A DNA stretch of 9,986 nt from CAZUMJ01 sp964621605 (GTDB taxonomy: Bacteria > Actinomycetota > Acidimicrobiia > Acidimicrobiales > Iamiaceae), in contig CAZUMJ010000060.1 of the NCBI GenBank assembly GCA_964621605.1, positions 1 to 9,986 on the forward strand. The letters are read 5' to 3'. Below are positions 1 to 4,740 of the stretch, piece after piece. Both the position numbers and the translations under genes were made by a program. Below the pieces are notes generated by a model. The model had not been told where the DNA came from and searched no databases. It saw only the letters and a program-made list of their open reading frames with translations. Within the stretch, counting starts at the first letter, position 1. Every line of letters begins with the position of its first letter.

Positions 1-75
1 CGGCCGCTTCGACCCCTCGAACGAGGAATGCCCAGGACACCGGATCTGCCGACTGACCTGCGGGTTTCTGACGAG

Positions 76-146
76 AGCGGGTGACGGGAATCGAACCCGC
101 GTTCTCAGCTTGGGAAGCTGATGTTCTGCCTCTGAACTACACCCGC
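76..146 (-). tRNA. tRNA-Gly, anticodon CCC
   Basis: Read on the minus strand, the 71 nt fold into a complete cloverleaf. The acceptor stem is GCGGGTG paired with CACCCGC, with discriminator U at 76. The D stem is GTTC/GAAC and the anticodon stem is TCAGC/GCTGA. The 7-nt anticodon loop TTCCCAA puts CCC at 34-36 (plus-strand 112-114), and the T arm is CGGGT/TCGATT/CCCG-like. CCC reads the glycine codon GGG. The loop TTCCCAA is the one known from bacterial tRNA-Gly(CCC), such as E. coli glyU. No CCA is encoded: the three bases after the discriminator are CTC on the minus strand. No repeat of its 3' end, which would suggest an att site, was found elsewhere in the window. Confidence 0.95.
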
Positions 147-156
147 AGAATTGGCG

Positions 157-162
157 ATCATA
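157..162 (-). promoter_or_regulatory. -10 box of the tRNA-Gly gene
   Basis: TATGAT on the minus strand is one base from the TATAAT consensus and lies 10 nt upstream of the tRNA 5' end. This fits a start site at about 150 with a very short leader. No convincing -35 hexamer is seen 16-18 bp upstream. Confidence 0.55.
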
Positions 163-351
163 CCTGAGTCTCCGCGGGCCCACCGAAGCCTCACCGCCAT
201 TCCAGACCGTGGCCCGAGGGTCTCCCAAACCCGCGCGTCCGTCGCGCGCACCTCGAAAGGCGAGAGGGATGCGGTGGCGATCACGCGGTCGAGGTCCCCC
301 TGAGGACGGCCGCACAGGGCTGGAGGGTGATGCCATGGTGCGCGTGCGCGT

Positions 352-591
352 GTGCGTACCGCGGTGACGCTCGATGACGCTCTGCACGAGACCATCCGAC
401 GTCGCGCCTTCGATGAGCGCCGATCCTTCACCGACCTGCTCAATGAAGTGGTTCGCAGCGGCCTCACCGATACGGCGCGCACCGAGCGGCGAACCCTCGG
501 GTCGGTCACCGGCAAGATCCAGATCGCCGACGACTTCGACGGCGATCTGGCCGATATGGAGAGCGCGCGGCGCGAACTGATCACCCCGTGA
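352..591 (+). CDS. vapB: VapB-type antitoxin
   Basis: This 79-residue protein should be the antitoxin of the adjacent PIN toxin, binding DNA as a dimer and masking the toxin. The N-terminus (MRTAVTLDD) and residues 1-42 fit a ribbon-helix-helix domain of the kind that opens many actinobacterial VapB proteins. The tail GKIQIADDFDGDL (residues 54-66) is the acidic, DFD-containing toxin-binding segment usual in the family. Its stop overlaps the vapC start by 4 nt (GTGA), so the two are translationally coupled. The GTG at 352 is the only start in this frame after the stop at 328-330, and it has no Shine-Dalgarno in range. A strong GGAGGG (322-327) instead points to an out-of-frame ATG at 335. The 5' end is therefore doubtful, although the family assignment is fairly secure. 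Confidence 0.8.
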   Translation: MRTAVTLDDALHETIRRRAFDERRSFTDLLNEVVRSGLTDTARTERRTLGSVTGKIQIADDFDGDLADMESARRELITP

Positions 592-950
592 GCGATCTGC
601 TGCTCGACACGCACGTGCTGCTGTGGGCGAGCACCGACCCCGACCGCCTGGGTCCTCACAAGCGGGACGCGTACGAGCACCTGTCACATCGCCTGTTCGT
701 CTCCGCGGTCAGCTACGCGGAGATCGCGATCGAACGGGCGATCGGCAAGCTCGTGATGGCACTGGCGATCGACGATCTTCTCTCGCCGCTCGAGGCGCAG
801 CCTCTGGCACTTTCAGCCGCTCACGCCGCGGCGATCGAGCGTCTTCCCATGTTGCACCGCGACCCTTTCGATCGCCTGCTGGCCGCCCAAGCGTGGTGTG
901 AGGAGTACGAGCTCGTGACAGCGGACGGCGCCTGCTCGCCTACCCCGTGA
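588..950 (+). CDS. vapC: VapC-type PIN-domain ribonuclease toxin, C-terminus probably frameshifted
   Basis: This 120-residue PIN-domain toxin is predicted to be an Mg-dependent endoribonuclease cutting tRNA or other RNA when not held by VapB. The four acidic residues of the PIN site are visible: D7 in LLLDTHVLLW, E45 in SYAEIAIE, D95 in HRDPFDRLL and D113 in LVTAD. The order of motifs (GKL near residue 54, LP..HRDPFDR near 86-96) is that of the Sll0205-like PIN branch. The start is a GTG overlapping the vapB stop. After D113 the frame gives GACSPTP and stops. The -1 frame from 926 reads RRLLAYPVTTRDPRT and stops at 971-973, which is what family members usually carry there. One lost C after GAC (GACCGG to GACGG) would explain this. 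The core fold and active site are kept, so activity is uncertain rather than excluded. Confidence 0.83.
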   Translation: MSDLLLDTHVLLWASTDPDRLGPHKRDAYEHLSHRLFVSAVSYAEIAIERAIGKLVMALAIDDLLSPLEAQPLALSAAHAAAIERLPMLHRDPFDRLLAAQAWCEEYELVTADGACSPTP

Positions 951-1014
951 CAACTCGAGACCCGCGCACCTGAGACCAGCGTCCGGCAGGGCTGCTCCCT
1001 CGCGTCCCATACTT

Positions 1015-1032
1015 TCTGTAAAGATGTACAGA
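1015..1032. promoter_or_regulatory. Candidate operator for the TetR regulator
   Basis: The perfect dyad TCTGTA-AAGATG-TACAGA has 6-bp arms and a 6-bp spacer, and ends 1 bp before the regulator's ATG. It is AT-rich against a very GC-rich background. A possible -10, TACTTT (1010-1015), abuts it, so a protein bound here would block transcription of the regulator and of the oxygenase behind it. Autorepression is inferred from position only. Confidence 0.5.
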
Positions 1033-1033
1033 T

Positions 1034-1729
1034 ATGTCGGGTGCTGCCGCCGACGGTCGTCGGCAACGGGGGGAGCGAAGCCGTGAGGCGATCCTTGCGG
1101 CCGCGTCCGCGGTCATCGTCGAGACCGGCGTCGCGGGCCTCACCTACCGCGAGGTGGCGGACCGTGCGGGGGTGTCGCTGGCACGGGTGAGCTACCACTT
1201 CCCGAGCGTCGACGAGCTCCTCGTCGCCGCGACCACGCAGTACCTCGACGAGTTCGATGCTCGCCTCGCCGACCTCGCCGCGGTCACGCTGGCACAGGGC
1301 GGCGACGTCGTCGACGCCTGCACCGAGTTCCTCCGCGACCTCGTCGGCCCGGGTGCGCCCGACTTCCTCGCCATGGTCGAGATCCGCCTCGCCCTCCACC
1401 GTCGAGGCGCAACCCGCGACAGCGACCACGTGCTCGGCGTCCTCACGTCGTACGGCCTCACCGACGAGGTCGCCGTGTCTGTGCTGTCGTCGCTGTTCGG
1501 GTTTGCCGTGCTGGCGGCCACGGCGTCAACACCGCTCGACCGGGAAACCCTGCGATCCCATGTTGCGGCGGTGCTCGCCGGCAACGGCATCGTCGTCCCG
1601 CCCGGCGTTCGACCGACCGTCGCGTCCGCGGTCGCTTCCCCGCCGGATGGTGCGGGCCACCGCGCGACGCACCGTCCCGCCAGCACTACCCGTCCCGCTC
1701 GACCCCATCCCCGGGAGAACCTCACGTGA
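1034..1729 (+). CDS. TetR/AcrR-family transcriptional regulator
   Basis: This 231-residue regulator has a typical TetR N-terminal DNA-binding domain. Residues 15-65 run SREAILAAA through TYREVADRAGVSLARVSYHF to DELL, with the helix-turn-helix at about 37-56 and the signature YHF after it. Residues 70-185 would be the helical ligand-binding and dimer domain; the ligand cannot be read from sequence. The last 45 residues (about 187-231) are rich in Pro, Ala, Arg and Thr and look disordered, which is longer than most TetR tails. The ATG at 1034 is the first start and has no Shine-Dalgarno. A perfect dyad lies 1 bp upstream. The stop overlaps the GTG start of the DUF2236 oxygenase by 4 nt (GTGA), so the two genes form one transcript and the oxygenase is the likely target. 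Confidence 0.9.
   Translation: MSGAAADGRRQRGERSREAILAAASAVIVETGVAGLTYREVADRAGVSLARVSYHFPSVDELLVAATTQYLDEFDARLADLAAVTLAQGGDVVDACTEFLRDLVGPGAPDFLAMVEIRLALHRRGATRDSDHVLGVLTSYGLTDEVAVSVLSSLFGFAVLAATASTPLDRETLRSHVAAVLAGNGIVVPPGVRPTVASAVASPPDGAGHRATHRPASTTRPARPHPRENLT
1713..1718 (+). promoter_or_regulatory. Ribosome binding site deciding the GTG start of the oxygenase
   Basis: GGGAGA lies 7 nt before the GTG at 1726, inside the last codons of the TetR gene. It supports the GTG that overlaps the TetR stop rather than a later start. Confidence 0.6.
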
Positions 1730-2658
1730 CCGCCACCCAAAGCCACGCCCGTGCCGTCGGTGCCCCCCTCGGCCCCGATTCGCTGCTGTGGCGGATCGCC
1801 GGCGACCCCCGCGCGCTCATCCCCGGCTCCGCGGCGGGCCTTATGCAGTTGATGCTGCCGGGCCTCGGCGCCGGGGTGTCAGACCACTCCGACTTCTTCG
1901 ACGACCCCTACGACCGGATCTTCCGGTCGATCCCGCTCATCTGGAAGTCGATCTTCACGCTCGACGACGAGGCCGACGTCGTCGGCCACCAGATCCGTGA
2001 CTACCACGTCGACATCAAGGGCATCGACCACCACGGCAATCGCTACCACGCGCTCGATCCTGACGTGTACTGGTGGGCGCACGCCACGTTCACGTGGGAG
2101 TTCTTCCGCGCGTGGGAGCTGTTCCTGCCCGGCTTCCCCGGCCGCGCCAGCCAAGAGCAGCTCTACGCCGAGACCGTCACCTGGTACCGACGCTACGGCG
2201 TCAGCGAGCGGGCCATGCCGGCCACGCTCGACGACTTCAAGCGGCGCTTCGAAGACATCTGCGCCAACGAGCTCGAGCTGACGCCTGCGGTGCAGTGGGT
2301 GCTCGACCCCGCCACCAACCCCGGAGCCGCAAGCACGCCGAAGATCCGCGGTCTTCCGATCCTCGACGACCTCCTCAAGCGCCTCTCGGGTGACCTGTTG
2401 CGCGTCATGGTGTTCGGCTCGATGCCAGACACGGTCCGCCGGCGCTTCGACTTCCCGTGGAGCAACGCCGACCGCCTCACCTTCGCGACGGTCTGTGCCG
2501 CGCTGCAGAGTGCCGGGCCAGCCGTGCGCCGAGGGTTCATGGCGGAGGCGTGGCCGAAGGGCACCCCGCACCTCGACCCGACGAACCCGAAGCGGGTCGC
2601 GATCGCACCCGGGCGCCCCCGCCCGCGGCCGCGCGGCGCAGAGGTTGCTCAGGCGTAG
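1726..2658 (+). CDS. Oxygenase MpaB / DUF2236 (PF09995-like) family protein
   Basis: This 310-residue protein belongs by pattern to the DUF2236 family, which includes fungal MpaB oxygenases and latex-clearing (rubber) oxygenases. The clearest block is residues 87-131: GHQIRDYHVDIKG, then RYHALDPDVYWWAHATFTW. It keeps the Arg-x-x-His (R91, H94) and the H119 of the DP..W.HA segment; characterised members bind heme b through histidine, so H94 and H119 are candidates. No signal peptide is seen. Residues 36-50 (AAGLMQLMLPGLGAG) are hydrophobic but too short for a clear membrane span. The last 20 residues are Arg- and Pro-rich. The gene is coupled to the TetR regulator by a 4-nt overlap, and its stop overlaps the stop of the opposing MaoC gene by 10 nt. 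The substrate is unknown; an aliphatic or lipid substrate would fit the neighbours, but that is inference. Confidence 0.82.
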   Translation: MTATQSHARAVGAPLGPDSLLWRIAGDPRALIPGSAAGLMQLMLPGLGAGVSDHSDFFDDPYDRIFRSIPLIWKSIFTLDDEADVVGHQIRDYHVDIKGIDHHGNRYHALDPDVYWWAHATFTWEFFRAWELFLPGFPGRASQEQLYAETVTWYRRYGVSERAMPATLDDFKRRFEDICANELELTPAVQWVLDPATNPGAASTPKIRGLPILDDLLKRLSGDLLRVMVFGSMPDTVRRRFDFPWSNADRLTFATVCAALQSAGPAVRRGFMAEAWPKGTPHLDPTNPKRVAIAPGRPRPRPRGAEVAQA

Positions 2659-3128
2659 CTGAGGCGCGTGATCCAGTCGGCCACGCAGGCGGGCTTCTCC
2701 TCGCCTTCGATCTCGACGGTGATCGTGCGCACGGTCTGGATCGTGTTGGGGTCGCGCAGCTCGGCCGCCTTCAACACCGACGAGGCACGGATGCGGCTGT
2801 CGACCTTCACGGGGTTGATGAAGCGCACCTTGTCGAACCCGTAGTTCACGCCCATCATGACGCCCGCGAGGCGGGACATGTCCTGGGGGATCGACCCCGA
2901 TAGGTGCGTGAGCATCGACAACGTCAAGAAGCCGTGCGCGATCGTCACCTTCCACGGCGACATCTGGGCCGCGAGCTCCGGGTCGACGTGGATGAACTGG
3001 CGGTCGACCGTGAGGTCGGCGAAGGCGTTGATCTGCTCTTGCGTCACCTGGAACCAGTCGCCGGTTCCTTCGGGCGCGCCGATGGCGGCCTGGTACTTCT
3101 CGAATGCTTGCTCTGCGTTCGTTGCCAT
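2649..3128 (-). CDS. MaoC-family (R)-specific enoyl-CoA hydratase, Rv0130/HtdZ-like
   Basis: This 159-residue single-hotdog protein should hydrate trans-2-enoyl-CoA to (R)-3-hydroxyacyl-CoA or run the reverse dehydration. Residues 35-50 (AFADLTVDRQFIHVDP) carry the hydratase-2 motif. D42 and H47 have the Asp-x4-His spacing of the catalytic pair in characterised R-hydratases. The blocks IAHGFLTLSML (63-73) and GVNYGFDKVRF (93-103) closely resemble, from memory, M. tuberculosis Rv0130. The ATG at 3128 is chosen because the homology starts there and because a TANNNT box ends 6 nt before it. An upstream in-frame extension is possible but resembles nothing known. The gene converges with the oxygenase (10-bp overlap) and diverges from the PPOX gene. 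Specificity, straight-chain or methyl-branched C4/C5, cannot be told from sequence. Confidence 0.9.
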   Translation of the reverse strand: MATNAEQAFEKYQAAIGAPEGTGDWFQVTQEQINAFADLTVDRQFIHVDPELAAQMSPWKVTIAHGFLTLSMLTHLSGSIPQDMSRLAGVMMGVNYGFDKVRFINPVKVDSRIRASSVLKAAELRDPNTIQTVRTITVEIEGEEKPACVADWITRLSYA

Positions 3129-3134
3129 GGCGGC

Positions 3135-3140
3135 ACCGTA
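3135..3140 (-). promoter_or_regulatory. -10 box of the MaoC gene, leaderless geometry
   Basis: TACGGT on the minus strand fits TANNNT and is separated by exactly 6 nt from the ATG at 3128, which would place the transcript start on the A of the ATG. No Shine-Dalgarno is present at the usual distance. The PPOX gene across the same gap has the same spacing. Confidence 0.45.
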
Positions 3141-3163
3141 CCGCCCTGCTTCCTGCCGCATCG

Positions 3164-3181
3164 ACCGACCGGGCGGTCGGT
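3164..3181. promoter_or_regulatory. 18-bp GC-rich palindrome, candidate operator
   Basis: ACCGACCG-GG-CGGTCGGT has perfect 8-bp arms around a 2-bp centre. It lies 36-53 bp upstream of the MaoC ATG and 78 bp upstream of the PPOX start, between two divergent -10 boxes. The form resembles palindromic sites bound by TetR-type acyl-CoA-responsive repressors in actinobacteria. The regulator is not identified, and the TetR protein in this window has a different dyad at its own promoter. Confidence 0.5.
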
Positions 3182-3247
3182 GACTCATCAAGCAGGCGAA
3201 GGTCCGCCTGGGGCCACCTTCCTGCCCAGCGCCCGCGTCCGGCCACG

Positions 3248-3253
3248 TAGCCT
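3248..3253 (+). promoter_or_regulatory. -10 box of the PPOX-crotonase pair, leaderless geometry
   Basis: TAGCCT fits TANNNT and lies 6 nt before the ATG at 3260, so the start codon would be at the transcript 5' end. The same hexamer precedes dcd at 8316. It favours the ATG at 3260 over the one at 3290. Confidence 0.45.
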
Positions 3254-3259
3254 CCACGC

Positions 3260-3769
3260 ATGGTGGAACCACGCGGTGAACGTCCGGCGATGTCCGACTA
3301 TGGCGTCGACGATCCGGCGTGGGAGGCGCTGCCGTGGTCGTGGGCAGCCGACCGGCTTGTCGCCAACAAGAACTACTGGCTCGTGAGCGCATCGGCGGAC
3401 GGGCGTCCGCACGCCTTGCCCGTCTGGGGCGCCTGGGACGATGACGAGCACCGTTTCGTCTTCTCGTGCTCTCCCAAGGCACGCAAGGCGAAGAACCTGC
3501 GTGCGAACCCGCGCTGCGTCTTGACCGTCGACGACACCGTCGAATGCATCTCGGTCGAGGGCGTGGCGCGCGACCTCGACGACGATGAACGGCGTCGGGT
3601 CTGGGCCGAGCGCTACCTCACCAAGTACCGACCGCACTCGTCAGAGCTGCAGCTCGACTACATCCTCTCGAACCTCATGATCGAGGTAGTGCCCGAGCGA
3701 GCCTTCGGGATCATCGAGGACGAAGCACTCTTCGCGACGCGTGCGACCCGGTGGGTGTTCACGACCTGA
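3260..3769 (+). CDS. Pyridoxamine 5'-phosphate oxidase-family (PPOX) flavin/F420-binding protein
   Basis: This 169-residue protein has the split-barrel FMN/F420-binding pattern of the PPOX family. It shows YWLVSASADGRPHALPVWGAW (residues 39-59), FVFSCSPKARKAKNLRANPRCVLTV (66-90) and the later ISVEGVARDL with AERYLTKY. The S-x-KARNL-x-NPR-like block is the usual cofactor-phosphate-binding region. Members reduce or oxidise small molecules with FMN or coenzyme F420; the substrate and cofactor here are unknown. Two starts are possible. ATG 3260 has a TANNNT box 6 nt upstream and is preferred. ATG 3290 (MSDYGVDD) begins nearer the conserved part and has only a weak GGTGAA ahead of it. The crotonase begins 13 nt after the stop, so the two are probably co-transcribed. 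Confidence 0.85.
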   Translation: MVEPRGERPAMSDYGVDDPAWEALPWSWAADRLVANKNYWLVSASADGRPHALPVWGAWDDDEHRFVFSCSPKARKAKNLRANPRCVLTVDDTVECISVEGVARDLDDDERRRVWAERYLTKYRPHSSELQLDYILSNLMIEVVPERAFGIIEDEALFATRATRWVFTT

Positions 3770-3782
3770 GAAGCTCTGCGGC

Positions 3783-4607
3783 ATGTCGCTCGTCCTGCTC
3801 GACCGCCCGCACCCGCACATCGCCGTCGTCACCCTCGACAGGCCCGATCGCCTCAACGCGATGTCGATCGAGCTCATGACCGACCTGCACGACACGTTGA
3901 CCGCGGTAGCGGCAGACAACACCTGCCGCGTGGTCGTGCTCACCGGGGCAGGCCGTGCGTTCTGTTCGGGCCTCGATCTGAAGGACTACGGCATCGTGCC
4001 GAACATCGACGGGCTGCCGATGGGTCGCATCGCGCAGCGATCGATGCGGCACTACTCCCGGGTCGTGCCGCTGCTGCGCTCGATGCCGCAGCCGGTGATC
4101 GCCGCGGTCGGTGGTCCGGCGTACGGCGGAGGGTTCTGTCTGGCGCTGGCCGCGGAGCTGCGCATCGCCAGCCAGTCCGCGGTCTTCAACAGCACGGGCA
4201 TCGTGAACGGGCTCACCTCCACCGAGCTCGGGGTGTCGTGGCTGCTGCCGCGCCTCATCGGCGCCGCCCATGCGAACGACATCCTCTTCACCGGCCGCAA
4301 GGTCGACGCGGACGAGGCGTTCCGCATGGGGCTCGTGTCCCGCCTGGTCGCCGATGAGGCGCTTCTCGACGAAGCACTCGCGGTGGCCGAGCAGATGTGT
4401 GGGTTCAGCCCGTACGGCTTGGCGATGACCAAGGACGTCGTGTGGGCGAACCTCGAGAACCCGAGCCTGACCGCCGCGATCGAGCTCGAGGACCGCAACC
4501 AGCTCATGTTGGGCTTCACCGAGAACCTGCCCGAGGCGATCCGGGCGTTCGACCGCGGTAGGCCGCCGGCCTACACAGACGAGCCTCGCCGCGACCTCTT
4601 CGGCTGA
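3783..4607 (+). CDS. Enoyl-CoA hydratase/isomerase (crotonase) family protein with non-canonical active site
   Basis: This 274-residue crotonase-fold protein is expected to act on acyl-CoA thioesters through an oxyanion hole. Both oxyanion segments are present: GAGRAFCSGLDLK (55-67) and GGPAYGGGFCLAL (110-122). The glutamates of classical hydratase are absent. By alignment from memory to rat enoyl-CoA hydratase, the E144 position is C119 and the E164 position is G139. An acidic residue remains at E148 in GLTSTELGVSWLLPRLIG, near the place of the Asp in dienoyl-CoA isomerases and in the GLxxxDxGxSYLLPRL branch of mycobacterial EchA proteins. Isomerase or another crotonase reaction is thus as likely as hydration. 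ATG 3783 is used because the fold starts there and GAGAAG (3769-3773 region) precedes it; the longer frame from 3741 adds 14 residues with no family match. It follows the PPOX gene by 13 nt. Confidence 0.9.
   Translation: MSLVLLDRPHPHIAVVTLDRPDRLNAMSIELMTDLHDTLTAVAADNTCRVVVLTGAGRAFCSGLDLKDYGIVPNIDGLPMGRIAQRSMRHYSRVVPLLRSMPQPVIAAVGGPAYGGGFCLALAAELRIASQSAVFNSTGIVNGLTSTELGVSWLLPRLIGAAHANDILFTGRKVDADEAFRMGLVSRLVADEALLDEALAVAEQMCGFSPYGLAMTKDVVWANLENPSLTAAIELEDRNQLMLGFTENLPEAIRAFDRGRPPAYTDEPRRDLFG
4583..4607 (+). repeat. 25-bp direct repeat, copy 1 (inside crotonase 3' end)
   Basis: This stretch encodes the last residues PRRDLFG and the stop codon of the crotonase. It recurs 64 bp downstream with one mismatch in 25 (C at 4598, G at 4662). 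The flanks do not match on either side. Confidence 0.75.
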
Positions 4608-4646
4608 GGCCCGCCGGCCCCCGCAACCCGCTCGAGCCCCGCCAGC

Positions 4647-4671
4647 GCCTCGCCGCGACCTGTTCGGCTGA
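4647..4671 (+). repeat. 25-bp direct repeat, copy 2 (intergenic)
   Basis: This is the second copy of the crotonase 3' end, including the TGA, in the 133-bp gap between the convergent crotonase and FAD oxidoreductase genes. Its one difference from copy 1 (G at 4662) creates the GTTC/GAAC pairing of the hairpin at 4651-4685. It may be a trace of a lost paralog or of a slippage duplication. Confidence 0.7.
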
Positions 4672-4685
4672 ACGCGGTCGCCGCG
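4651..4685. terminator. Terminator-like hairpin between convergent genes
   Basis: The stem pairs CGC (4651-4653) with GCG (4683-4685), GCGACC (4655-4660) with GGTCGC (4676-4681), and GTTC (4662-4665) with GAAC (4670-4673), around the loop GGCT. A C-C mismatch and a small 1/2-nt internal bulge interrupt it. No U-run follows on either strand, so a classical intrinsic terminator is not proven, but the place between two convergent genes fits. Confidence 0.45.
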
Positions 4686-4740
4686 GTCGGGCTCGACGCC
4701 TTCCGCGCGTGGGAACGATCGACCTACGACCTCGGACGCG

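Noticed and set aside
15..26. CCTCG-AA-CGAGG dyad downstream of the tRNA as its terminator
   Set aside because: The stem is only 5 bp with a 2-nt centre, too tight for a stable hairpin loop, and has no U-run.
338..356. GTGCGC repeats as a CRISPR or structured tandem array
   Set aside because: There are only about three degenerate units in 19 bp without spacers; they are treated as a slippage-prone tract at the vapB start.
105..680. 191-residue minus-strand open frame across the tRNA and vapBC
   Set aside because: It overlaps the tRNA and the recognised antitoxin, and has Ser/Arg-rich shadow composition without motifs.
1879..3261. 460-residue minus-strand open frame over the oxygenase and MaoC
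   Set aside because: It is a shadow of the real genes: its composition is Arg/Val/Asp-skewed with no domain pattern, while both overlapped frames show clear families.
3129..3482. N-terminal extension of MaoC to 277 residues
   Set aside because: The added part is Arg/Pro-rich, lies antisense to the PPOX start and control gap, and has no family match; the hotdog protein starts at ATG 3128.
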